DNA from: an uncultured Candidatus Saccharibacteria bacterium
GTDB lineage: Bacteria > Patescibacteriota > Saccharimonadia > Saccharimonadales > Saccharimonadaceae
Assembly (NCBI GenBank): GCA_948944455.1
Contig: CARBES010000006.1
Coordinates: 1-40,482 of the forward strand
Length of the DNA stretch: 40,482 bases
Reading direction: 5' to 3'
A program made the position numbers and the translations under genes. A model generated the notes under the pieces. That model was not told the DNA's origin, did no database searches, and saw only the letters and a list, made by a program, of their open reading frames with translations. Position 1 is the first letter of the stretch, and each line of letters begins with the position of its first letter. Positions 23,354 through 31,424 of the stretch are shown one piece after another.

Positions 23354-24601
23354 TTATTTATGTCGATAAATATCATATGCACCAGCAGTTTCATGATAAA
23401 CGTACATACGTCCAGCATGATCAGCGGTACGGTCTTGGTGCGAGGCGGAAGCGATACCGAGGGTCTGGCCATCTTCTAGTAATACAACAATTTCGGTGTG
23501 CGCACGATTGACACGTATGTCGCCTGGTTGATAGTCAGGGTTTTGATCGCTGCGACCAATATATTGGTAATCGGGATTATTTGGCAGATATGTGATTTGT
23601 CCACGAAGGAATAGCGGGTAATTAGGGTCTACACCAGAGTATTGCATAACAGTAGAAACGAAGACGTCACAACTGGAACCAATAGCAATAGACCAGTCGG
23701 GATTATTTGCGTATGTAGAAGAAATGCCTAGTGAAGATAACGCCGCCTTGTAGGCCTCGTTAGGATCGCGAACATTATGAGATCTATCTGGCCAGCTTAG
23801 CTCTAGTGCGGTTTGGTTAATATCGCCGTTACCGCCGGAAGTAATACAGGCTCCGCCACCATAGCTTACACTGCCGGCGGGTGCTTCTCCGGCGCTGGCG
23901 GCATATTGAGCAGCGTTGGTGAGCATCGCTGGGTATCTTACAGCAAGTTCTGCGGATGAGAGCCATCCCTTCTCCTGGGAACGGTTTTCGATAGCAGCGA
24001 TTAACTGATGAACTTTAGTAACGTAGTTTGGGTCAGTAGCGTATCCGGCAGCTTTGATAGCCTCGGTATATGCGTAGGGGTCAGTAATATTTGGTTCCTT
24101 GAATACACCATGATTGCGGTAGGTTGAAGTCTTTCGGATATTTTCATAATACCCACGCCAACCTTCCTCTGGGGTAGCATAGCTAAAAGCATTATTTGGA
24201 TTAGAGTCAAACGCCCCTATACCGAAGAAGTTGTTTCGGTTGACGGCGAAACCACTGGTTCCGGCGCCGGACTCCAGAATACCTTGAGCCATTACAGTTT
24301 CCCAAGGGATGCCATATTCTACGCTAAGTTGCTGGGCAATGTCGTGATATTGGTCAATAAAGGCAGCCTGGGTAGTACTAAGACCAGCTGAAATGATACC
24401 ATCATAAGAGCCTACACCGATGGTACAGCTATCGGTGCCGGTAGGGTTCCAATAGGGGATGTTGTTCTCATTAAAGAAATCCAACATCGAGTCCGATGGT
24501 TGAGCAAAAACCGGTACACAATTAGATAGCGCTAACCCTATCGCGCATAAAAATGAGGCGATTTTGTAAAGGATGAATTTTGTATTAATTATTCTTTTCA
24601 T
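23354..24601 (-). CDS. Secreted GH73 glucosaminidase with C-terminal papain-like (CHAP/NlpC-type) domain
   Basis: This 415-aa protein has a signal peptide (1-33), a GH73/FlgJ-like glucosaminidase domain (about 75-210) and a C-terminal cysteine-peptidase-like domain (about 265-415). The first shows AAFIDQYHDIAQQLSVEYGI, GILESGAGTSGF with the catalytic Glu110, and NNFFGIGAF. The second shows GSSCDVFVSTVMQYSG (Cys311) and NRAHTEIVVLL (His368), the Cys-His pair of NlpC/P60 or CHAP enzymes. Both activities cut peptidoglycan, one the glycan strand and one the peptide. The ATG overlaps the stop of the 958-aa gene (ATGA), so it is coupled to the secretion operon. It resembles in role the VirB1 and T4SS hydrolases of Gram-positive conjugation systems, opening the wall for the apparatus. 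Confidence 0.88.
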   Translation of the reverse strand: MKRIINTKFILYKIASFLCAIGLALSNCVPVFAQPSDSMLDFFNENNIPYWNPTGTDSCTIGVGSYDGIISAGLSTTQAAFIDQYHDIAQQLSVEYGIPWETVMAQGILESGAGTSGFAVNRNNFFGIGAFDSNPNNAFSYATPEEGWRGYYENIRKTSTYRNHGVFKEPNITDPYAYTEAIKAAGYATDPNYVTKVHQLIAAIENRSQEKGWLSSAELAVRYPAMLTNAAQYAASAGEAPAGSVSYGGGACITSGGNGDINQTALELSWPDRSHNVRDPNEAYKAALSSLGISSTYANNPDWSIAIGSSCDVFVSTVMQYSGVDPNYPLFLRGQITYLPNNPDYQYIGRSDQNPDYQPGDIRVNRAHTEIVVLLEDGQTLGIASASHQDRTADHAGRMYVYHETAGAYDIYRHK

Positions 24602-27474
24602 GCGGCATAGCTTCGATTACGAATGTCAAAATAAATAACGTGTTGTTTAGCGATAGTTTTACTCTCTATCGGGTCGTTGACGATATTTTTTTGGATTTCT
24701 TTGTACTTTCCTTGCCCCCACTCAGCAATTATATCAGCGCTAGTTTTAGGATTAGTAGTGTTGCCTTTGAGGGCAATACGCGAGCTAGCGTCGTAATTAT
24801 CAATAAAGTAAATATATTCAATGAAAGCGATAGCAGTTTCTGCATCATCTTTTGTCATGCCGGTATAACGCACAATTAGTCCTGCTTGGGATGTATCGAT
24901 TGGGTGGTTTTCGCGATACTTTGCTTCAAGCTTACTTACAGTATTATCGGACTCATCAATCATATCCATTTGCGTGAGTAGACGTTGATCCTCAACGTAT
25001 CGTTGATAGTAGGTAAAATCACCATCACTTGCCCACTCGTCTTCTCCGTCGTTTACGCATATTTCACCAGTCGCCCAAGCCATGTTAGCCGAGTCCTCTA
25101 TACCGTTAATAGCATTAGCCACATCACTTCCGAGCGGTAGAGACCCAATCATTCCAAAATCCGTTTCAAGTTCGTTTAGAATATTAGCATCAGCTACGCC
25201 AAATGGCGAAGTGCGACCCTTACAATAATTAACATACTTGTATAGTTCGGAACCGTCTCTAATTTCATAAGAATCATCGGAGTCATTATAGTCTAATTGT
25301 GATTCAATGGTGCTAAGATAGTCTTGGTTATCTGGTTCAATATATAAGCCATTTACACTAGTAGAAGTAGCTGGGTTACAATATAGGTCACCAACAGCAT
25401 TAATTGAGCCCAAATCCTTACAATCACCATACGTGGTCATATAGGACGTACCTTCACCATCGGCAAAAACATTGCCAGTTAAGTTGTTTTTAAGTGATGC
25501 CAATGACGTGGAAACACTACGTGTAAGAGAGGTTATTGAAGTCAGTCGAGTTGACGTTATGGTAGGAAGAAGGCTATATGCTATAGTGCCGAGGAATGTG
25601 TTGGGATTGGTGATATCGAACGGGCTATGTTTCATGCGATCAACTTCAGCTTCGAGAGCAATAACTTCATTATTTACGGCATTGTAGGCTAGGTTTTGTT
25701 GTGCGGAAGCCGGCATCTGGCCGTTGGCGTTGCGTCCTAGATTAGTATTTGCTGCAGAAGCACCACGCATGAGGACATTACCAGCAACTACACCTATGGA
25801 ATCCTCAAATGTGTTCAAAAAGAGCGAAGCAACGAAGGGCACCATGATGCTAACTACCGTACTAGCAACTACAGCCGTGACGACGGACGCGGCTATTCCG
25901 AATAGAAAATTACCAACGATGCCTGCTACGCCACCGCCAAGCGTTACGGCTAACGAGATAATTGATGAGCCAGTTTGAGCTCCGGCACAGGCGCTTGCTG
26001 CGATTCCATTGCCGAATAGGGTTGTAGAAAGACGCTCATTGGAAAACGATTTTCCTATTTGGGCAATTGAGGCCGCTCCTAATGTGCCGTAAGCTCCACC
26101 TAGTACTAGCTGTAAGCCAGCCGCCTCCAACGGAGCGCCTTTGACTTGCGTGTATCCACCATTACCATCCGGAACATCGGCTGTGACTGAAGTACTGAGC
26201 ATATTAAGCATTGGGTTAATGGCGGAAGCATCACCTTCTCCAGCCATCATCTTGCTAATGTTCTCCATGAAGGATTGGAAATATGTGATGGATTGATAGA
26301 TGGAGTGTGCTGCGATTATCATAGATATGAGGTTGCCTATGCGATAGAGACTGCAACCAGCATCTACTACTGCAAGACCTTTAGCAAGTTTATTAATATA
26401 TCCTTCAGCACTGTTAGCAGCGGCTTGTTTTGAGTCGGCTGTTGATTTACTGCTGTCACTATCTCCGATTTGCTCACCAACAACTTTGGATGTTTCTTCA
26501 CCCGTATCAGGATCTTTCTCGGTTTCATTGTGCTCGCCTTTTGAAAGCGAATGCGCACTAGTAGAGGCTGAATTGTCAAATCTATCCGTCATAGTTTTAT
26601 TAAAGGCAGTCTCGTCTGCATCAGCGTCACCAGATTGCTTAAAACTACTCCACATGTTTCTGCTCACTCCACGTTCCGAATAATATTTCTCGGCAGGCTT
26701 ATCAAAGAAAGAAGCGATATTGCCTTTTCTTGCGCTGTCGTAAGCGTCACGAAGGGCGGGGTTGCTTTTATAAACCTCAGAGAAGTTGTTTCCGTCGAGA
26801 TCAAGCCCATTAAAATGGAGGGTTGTGGTTTTTCCTGATTTGGTGTAGGAAAAACCCTGACTTTCTAGTTTTTTTAAGAACGAGTCAGAAAAACCATTAG
26901 TAGGCCAGGTGGCAGACTTAGCGGTTCCTTTTGATGCAAAAGTTGCAATTAGCTTTGCACGAATGGTGTTGCTTGCCTTCTGCGTATTAGTTGCGGAAGT
27001 TAACAGATTTGACATCGCTGGGGCAAGGAGTGAATTAGAACTACCGAGGAAGGCACCACCACCAACGATGAGCGAAGCAATGACGCCAATAACAGCGGCT
27101 TTGCGTTTGTTGCTTTTAGCTTTTGCTTTTTGGTTGTTTTTACCACCGTTACCGGTATAATAACGTTTTTCGCGGCCAGAAGCGGCATCATTTTCGGCGT
27201 TGCGGAGATTACTGAGTGAGTCGGACGCACCACCTTTCCCTTCTCCAATTTGTTCGCGACCACGCGTGCTAGAGCGTCCATTATCGAGACGATCGTCATA
27301 ATAACCGCGCCCATTGTCAGAAAAGGCCGCGTCACGAGAATCGCCACCATTAGCAAGACGGAGGCTACCAGAATCATGATCCCACGGCTGATATTCGCCT
27401 CCCGGTTGGTATGAAGGTTGTTCGCCTTCACGGAGACGATCGCGAGATGAGGATGATCCAGTGCGGGTAGGCAT
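24598..27474 (-). CDS. Large T4SS-associated membrane protein of unknown family
   Basis: I do not recognise a family for this 958-aa protein. It has a disordered, charged, Gly/Ser-rich N-terminus (1-125), then a membrane segment (about 126-146, KAAVIGVIASLIVGGGAFLG), an Ala/Ser-rich and acidic stretch, and a multispanning centre (about 375-570) with Gly/Ala-rich helices such as SSIISLAVTLGGGVAGIVGNFLF and TAVVASTVVSIMVPFVASLFL. The C-terminal third is soluble, with several cysteines (YGDCKDLG, LYCNPATS, NYCKGRTS, GEICVND) that suggest an extracytoplasmic fold. GGAGGAAGG lies upstream of the ATG, 3 nt after virB4; it overlaps the hydrolase gene by 4 nt. The position suggests a lineage-specific structural part of the secretion channel, perhaps replacing VirB8/VirB10. 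Confidence 0.75.
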   Translation of the reverse strand: MPTRTGSSSSRDRLREGEQPSYQPGGEYQPWDHDSGSLRLANGGDSRDAAFSDNGRGYYDDRLDNGRSSTRGREQIGEGKGGASDSLSNLRNAENDAASGREKRYYTGNGGKNNQKAKAKSNKRKAAVIGVIASLIVGGGAFLGSSNSLLAPAMSNLLTSATNTQKASNTIRAKLIATFASKGTAKSATWPTNGFSDSFLKKLESQGFSYTKSGKTTTLHFNGLDLDGNNFSEVYKSNPALRDAYDSARKGNIASFFDKPAEKYYSERGVSRNMWSSFKQSGDADADETAFNKTMTDRFDNSASTSAHSLSKGEHNETEKDPDTGEETSKVVGEQIGDSDSSKSTADSKQAAANSAEGYINKLAKGLAVVDAGCSLYRIGNLISMIIAAHSIYQSITYFQSFMENISKMMAGEGDASAINPMLNMLSTSVTADVPDGNGGYTQVKGAPLEAAGLQLVLGGAYGTLGAASIAQIGKSFSNERLSTTLFGNGIAASACAGAQTGSSIISLAVTLGGGVAGIVGNFLFGIAASVVTAVVASTVVSIMVPFVASLFLNTFEDSIGVVAGNVLMRGASAANTNLGRNANGQMPASAQQNLAYNAVNNEVIALEAEVDRMKHSPFDITNPNTFLGTIAYSLLPTITSTRLTSITSLTRSVSTSLASLKNNLTGNVFADGEGTSYMTTYGDCKDLGSINAVGDLYCNPATSTSVNGLYIEPDNQDYLSTIESQLDYNDSDDSYEIRDGSELYKYVNYCKGRTSPFGVADANILNELETDFGMIGSLPLGSDVANAINGIEDSANMAWATGEICVNDGEDEWASDGDFTYYQRYVEDQRLLTQMDMIDESDNTVSKLEAKYRENHPIDTSQAGLIVRYTGMTKDDAETAIAFIEYIYFIDNYDASSRIALKGNTTNPKTSADIIAEWGQGKYKEIQKNIVNDPIESKTIAKQHVIYFDIRNRSYAA

Positions 27475-27477
27475 GGG

Positions 27478-29310
27478 TTAGATCCTTCCTCCACCTGGTT
27501 TAGTGCTAATGAGAGACTCCTCTGTTTCGGAAGCGATGATTTGGATATGGACATGGTTGCTACCAGCGAAGAAGAGGCCTTGACCGACTGGGAAGTTGGC
27601 GAGGCGCTTCTTTTCTTCGGCAGTGAGTTTAAAGACATCAGAAAGAACATCAACGGCCGAAGCGGATTGTTTTAATAGAAGCTGCATAGAAGAGTTAGCA
27701 ACGATAGCACGGCCCATTTTGCTACTCATAAAGTCTTCGACGTCCTGGGTGATGGTAGTGAGGCCAAGATAATACTTACGAGCGCGTTTCGCGAGACTAA
27801 AGAGGAAGTTGGCAGAATCGTCGTATTTCATGAGTTGCCAAGCCTCGTCAACGATGAGGAGACGGCGTTTTTGTTCGGCGCGGACGACATTCCAGATGTG
27901 CGAAAGAATGATATACATAGCGACTGGTCGGAGTTCGTCTTCAAGGTCGCGAATATTAAAGACGACCATAGAGTTGTTAATATCGATATTTGATTGCTGC
28001 GAGAAGATGCCAGCGAAAGTACCAGTAGTATATTTGCGGAGACGCTGCGCAAGCTGTGGGCCAGTTCCTCCCATATGCAATAGGGTGTCATAAAGATTAA
28101 TAATGGTTGGCGGGGTGGCTTGGTGGGTGAGCGGATCGCTCGTAATGCCGGCTCGAGCGTAGGTGTCGATTAGAGCCTGGTCAAGATCAGCTTCTTCGTT
28201 AGCGCTTAGGGCTGGGACAACTTGGCCGTTCGGGCCGATTTGGTTACCGCCAAGCATGAGGCGGAAGAGACCATGCAAGGTGACTAAGTTCGCACGGAGA
28301 GCATCGTTAGCATCCTCGCTATCGATAACCTTCGGAAGATCAAATGGGTTAATACGAACATCGGAGTTGAGTGAGAGGCGGATGTAAGAGCCACCGACGG
28401 CGTCGCAAAGTTTCTGATACTCGTTTTCTGGGTCAATAATGAGAATCTCAGCCCCGATCATCATAGAGCGGAGCGCCTCAAGTTTGACGGCAAATGATTT
28501 ACCGGCACCAGACTTCGCAAAGACTACGAGATTAGCGTTTTCAAGGCTAAACCGGTCAAAAATGACGAGACCATTGTTATGCATGTTGATGCCGTACAAG
28601 ATTCCCTTTTCCTGAGTAAGGTCGGCGGAGGTAAATGGGAAGCAAGTAGAGATGGCGCCGGTGTTCATATTGCGACGAATTTGGAGCTGGTCGGTACATT
28701 GTGGCATAGTGCTATTCATTCCCTGTTCTTGTTGGGAACTAGCGACTTTACTAAAGACCATTTGTTGGCCAAGGAGGGTTTCAACTTTGTGCTGAACGAA
28801 GTTAAGCTCGTCGAGCGAATCAGCCCAGAGCGTAATATAGAGGCCGAAGCGGAAGAACTTCTCAGCACCAACTTGGAGCTTATCGCGAAGTTCCTCAGCA
28901 TCGTTAATCGCGGCTTCAATTTCCGGGTCGCGAACTTTGCCACGTTCGGCGTTGACATTGTAGCTAGCCTCGAGCTGGGTAACTTTCTTGCGGAGGTTTT
29001 TCATGACGACAGTGGTTTCGACGGGGTACACATACATAGAAACGTCAAGCACCTCATCGATATTAATCAAAGGAGAAATCCAGCCAGTGTAAAGTGAACG
29101 GGGATAACCGTAAACGTAGATAGTGCGACCATATTTAGTACCGAGGCGAAAATAAGCAGAATGAATTTCGATAGAGCTAGGAGAAATAAGATCACGGAGG
29201 GTAGTGATACCTTTTTCAAAGGCTTGCTGAACTTCAGCCTCTTCGGCGGCTTGGGACTGAACGGCGATTTCTGCGGCGGTTAGCCGAGTCTTTTTATCTT
29301 TTTTACTCAT
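27478..29310 (-). CDS. virB4: VirB4-family secretion ATPase
   Basis: This 610-aa protein powers type IV secretion or pilus assembly at the cytoplasmic face. The N-terminal half has the VirB4 pattern (RTIYVYGYPRSLYTGWISPLINIDEVLDVSMYVYPVE). The ATPase half has Walker A KSGAGKS (266-272), IDPENEYQKL and Walker B LLIVDEAWQ (484-491), plus the TITQDVEDF and KRLANFPVGQGLFFAG motifs of the family. ATG 29310 is chosen because it follows AAAGGAG by 9 nt and the longer reading has no family content. It overlaps the TraC-like gene by 8 nt. No VirD4-type coupling protein or VirB11 is in this window. Confidence 0.95.
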   Translation of the reverse strand: MSKKDKKTRLTAAEIAVQSQAAEEAEVQQAFEKGITTLRDLISPSSIEIHSAYFRLGTKYGRTIYVYGYPRSLYTGWISPLINIDEVLDVSMYVYPVETTVVMKNLRKKVTQLEASYNVNAERGKVRDPEIEAAINDAEELRDKLQVGAEKFFRFGLYITLWADSLDELNFVQHKVETLLGQQMVFSKVASSQQEQGMNSTMPQCTDQLQIRRNMNTGAISTCFPFTSADLTQEKGILYGINMHNNGLVIFDRFSLENANLVVFAKSGAGKSFAVKLEALRSMMIGAEILIIDPENEYQKLCDAVGGSYIRLSLNSDVRINPFDLPKVIDSEDANDALRANLVTLHGLFRLMLGGNQIGPNGQVVPALSANEEADLDQALIDTYARAGITSDPLTHQATPPTIINLYDTLLHMGGTGPQLAQRLRKYTTGTFAGIFSQQSNIDINNSMVVFNIRDLEDELRPVAMYIILSHIWNVVRAEQKRRLLIVDEAWQLMKYDDSANFLFSLAKRARKYYLGLTTITQDVEDFMSSKMGRAIVANSSMQLLLKQSASAVDVLSDVFKLTAEEKKRLANFPVGQGLFFAGSNHVHIQIIASETEESLISTKPGGGRI

Positions 29311-30358
29311 TAGGTTTCTCTCCTTTACGTACGTAGGTAGTGGCAAGCTTAGTAAAATCAACTAGCGGTTCACGAACGGCGGTGTCGGGGTTGTTGAAGT
29401 TGTAGAATAATTCGCTGAGTTCACGGGTACGAAGACGAACGGATTGGATGCCAATTTGGAAAAGACCAGAAATAACTGATTCAACACGATTATTGAGCTC
29501 ATCAACAGCTTTATTATAGGTATCGCGGTTAATTCTGGTAACGTCAGGAGCTTTTTTACCAAAAGTTTTGAAAAGATTTTTGGTTTGTTCGACGAGTTTC
29601 TCGGCATCAGCAGAACTATAATACGGAATAATAACAAAGAATGATTTGTCCATAATGTTAGCTTCTTGGGAAAGTAGGTCGATGAAATTAATATAATCGT
29701 CCATCAGAACGCCAAGAAGCATGTTGTCTTGATTACGACGGATCGTGGAGAGGCGTTCGATATAAGGGCCAATATCAACGCGCTGCGAGCGGACGAGGAT
29801 TTGGACGGTAAAGTTGAGCGAATTGAGGAAGTTTTGGTAGCTATACTCAACACCTTCGCGCTCTTGTTCGGACATAAGGTCGAAGTTGATGGACTGACAA
29901 GCTACAACAGCACGGAAAGAGCCGTCTTTCATAATAACGAGGCCATCACGGAGCTCGGAAATTTGGAGCGTGGATTGAGTAGAGATAGGGTTCTCGACTA
30001 CTTTCGGGAGATTATTTTGTGAACTGAGAGACTGTGGAGCCTCTTGTTGCGGAGTGGCGATCGGGGCAGCAGCGGTCATGTTGGCGGCGATTTGCTGTTG
30101 CTGGAGAGTTTGTTGGGTATTGACGTTTGATTGATACATTTGGGACTGAGCAACTTGCTGTCCAGGTTGCATACCCATCATTGGCGGTTGCGTGGGAGGT
30201 GTTTGAGGAGTGGCCATAGGTTGGTTAAGCGGACGTGCCGCCATGGCGGCACGGGTAGTAGCACCAGTACCGTAAGCTACGGGCGCAGATTGCCCTTGAG
30301 GCATTGCTTGGGGCTGTGGACCCGGAATACCTAACTGGCGGTTATTTTGTGGATTCAT
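29303..30358 (-). CDS. TraC-like companion of VirB4
   Basis: This 351-aa protein has a Gln/Pro/Met-rich disordered N-terminus (1-115) and a folded domain (about 120-335) resembling the N-terminal part of TraC/VirB4 proteins: DGLVIMKDGSFRAVVACQSINFDL, YSYQNFLNSLNFTVQILVRSQRVDIGPYIERL, and SFFVIIPYYSSADAEKLV. It has no Walker motifs. The downstream VirB4 has its own complete N-terminal half, so this is a partner rather than a simple gene split. AAGGAG lies 9-10 nt before the ATG, and the end carries the virB4 ribosome-binding site and overlaps its start, so the two are coupled. It probably sits at the inner-membrane ATPase platform. Confidence 0.8.
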   Translation of the reverse strand: MNPQNNRQLGIPGPQPQAMPQGQSAPVAYGTGATTRAAMAARPLNQPMATPQTPPTQPPMMGMQPGQQVAQSQMYQSNVNTQQTLQQQQIAANMTAAAPIATPQQEAPQSLSSQNNLPKVVENPISTQSTLQISELRDGLVIMKDGSFRAVVACQSINFDLMSEQEREGVEYSYQNFLNSLNFTVQILVRSQRVDIGPYIERLSTIRRNQDNMLLGVLMDDYINFIDLLSQEANIMDKSFFVIIPYYSSADAEKLVEQTKNLFKTFGKKAPDVTRINRDTYNKAVDELNNRVESVISGLFQIGIQSVRLRTRELSELFYNFNNPDTAVREPLVDFTKLATTYVRKGEKPNE

Positions 30359-30371
30359 CTATATGCTCTCC

Positions 30372-31310
30372 TTAATGTAATGAAACAAAAACTTCATCAT
30401 TATTATTTTCCTCGGTCTTGGTGGCGGTTTGATTGGCGACGCGATCAGCGGTTTGTTCAATGGTAGCAACAGATAAGTCGGGATTATTTGCGAGGTTTGT
30501 CATTGTGTCTTGGTAAACGGCGGATTCGGAAGCATTGACGGAATCGATAGGTGGGAGGTCGGGGGTAACAACGACTGGTGACTCAAAGCCGGAGATGGTT
30601 GCTGGAGCACCAGAAGGCGAAAAGCCACCGTCATTTGAGCCGGTAAAACCAGAGCGAGGCTGGATTACGCGTTGGTTGGGAAGTTGAATCATGCCGTTAG
30701 CGACGCGATTCTCGATATTGTATTCGGAATTAGCGATAGCGTCACGCATTTGGTTAACGACGGCCGCACGGCGTTCATCTTGTTGCTGAGTCATAAGATT
30801 ATTAAGATTATAATTGTCGTTACGCTCAAACATATCGGTAGTGTTGTAAGCTTCGGCATAAAAATCGTCTTTCATAGTAGTGCTGGCATTCTTAATGGCG
30901 TGACCTTCGGAATCAATAATCTCGGCAAGGAAAGAGAGGCGATGGCTGGCTTCGTCTTCAGTAATATCACGAGCACGAGAAGCTTCGACTTTTTTTGGTG
31001 CGGTGATGAGAATGGTTGATTCACTCTGACCGGGCATCCAGTAACGCTTGTTTGGTTTGAGGTAAAAAGACAATAAGGCCGCAAAGTAGGTCTCCATGGG
31101 CTGGTCTTTTTTAAGTGGGAGCGCAAGAATAGCAAAGAAAATAGCAACCGGAATTGGGATAATAGCCAACAACGGGAAGATCTGGAACAGACCTACCATA
31201 AGCATTATCAACCCGAAGACAATCATAAGATAGACAAATTGTCGGAAGGTGAATGGTCCCAATAACTTATCGTCCGCCTCAACGTCCTGCGGAACTTTGT
31301 ATGTTGCCAT
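30372..31310 (-). CDS. PrgI-family (VirB3-like) T4SS membrane protein
   Basis: The N-terminus (YKVPQDVEADDKLLGPFTFRQFVYLMIVFGLIMLMVGLF) is the PrgI pattern, with two membrane segments (about 24-42 and 46-66) and the following FAALLSFYLKPNKRYW. PrgI proteins are the Gram-positive counterparts of VirB3, working with VirB4. PrgI is usually about 110-130 residues; here a further 200 residues follow, helical then disordered and Gln/Asn/Pro-rich, with no recognised domain. The start lies 9 nt after TGCTATAAT (31320-31328), likely a leaderless mRNA. It heads the prgI-traC-virB4 unit, with a 13-nt gap to the next gene. Confidence 0.88.
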   Translation of the reverse strand: MATYKVPQDVEADDKLLGPFTFRQFVYLMIVFGLIMLMVGLFQIFPLLAIIPIPVAIFFAILALPLKKDQPMETYFAALLSFYLKPNKRYWMPGQSESTILITAPKKVEASRARDITEDEASHRLSFLAEIIDSEGHAIKNASTTMKDDFYAEAYNTTDMFERNDNYNLNNLMTQQQDERRAAVVNQMRDAIANSEYNIENRVANGMIQLPNQRVIQPRSGFTGSNDGGFSPSGAPATISGFESPVVVTPDLPPIDSVNASESAVYQDTMTNLANNPDLSVATIEQTADRVANQTATKTEENNNDEVFVSLH

Positions 31311-31319
31311 ATACTATAT

Positions 31320-31328
31320 ATTATAGCA
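31320..31328 (-). promoter_or_regulatory. Extended -10 promoter of prgI-virB4 operon
   Basis: TGCTATAAT on the minus strand ends 9 nt before the prgI ATG, so this operon can be transcribed separately from virB6. Confidence 0.6.
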
Positions 31329-31424
31329 CAGGGCAGACTTTTTGCATAAATATTTTTCTCTCAGGACGTGTTGCTTGGACTTGCCGTTACTAGGTATTTG
31401 TCGCTTTGCGCCTCTCTGCAGATT

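Noticed and set aside
29303..30358. Simple split of virB4 into two genes
   Set aside because: The downstream VirB4 has a complete N-terminal half of its own, so the TraC-like protein is a separate partner.
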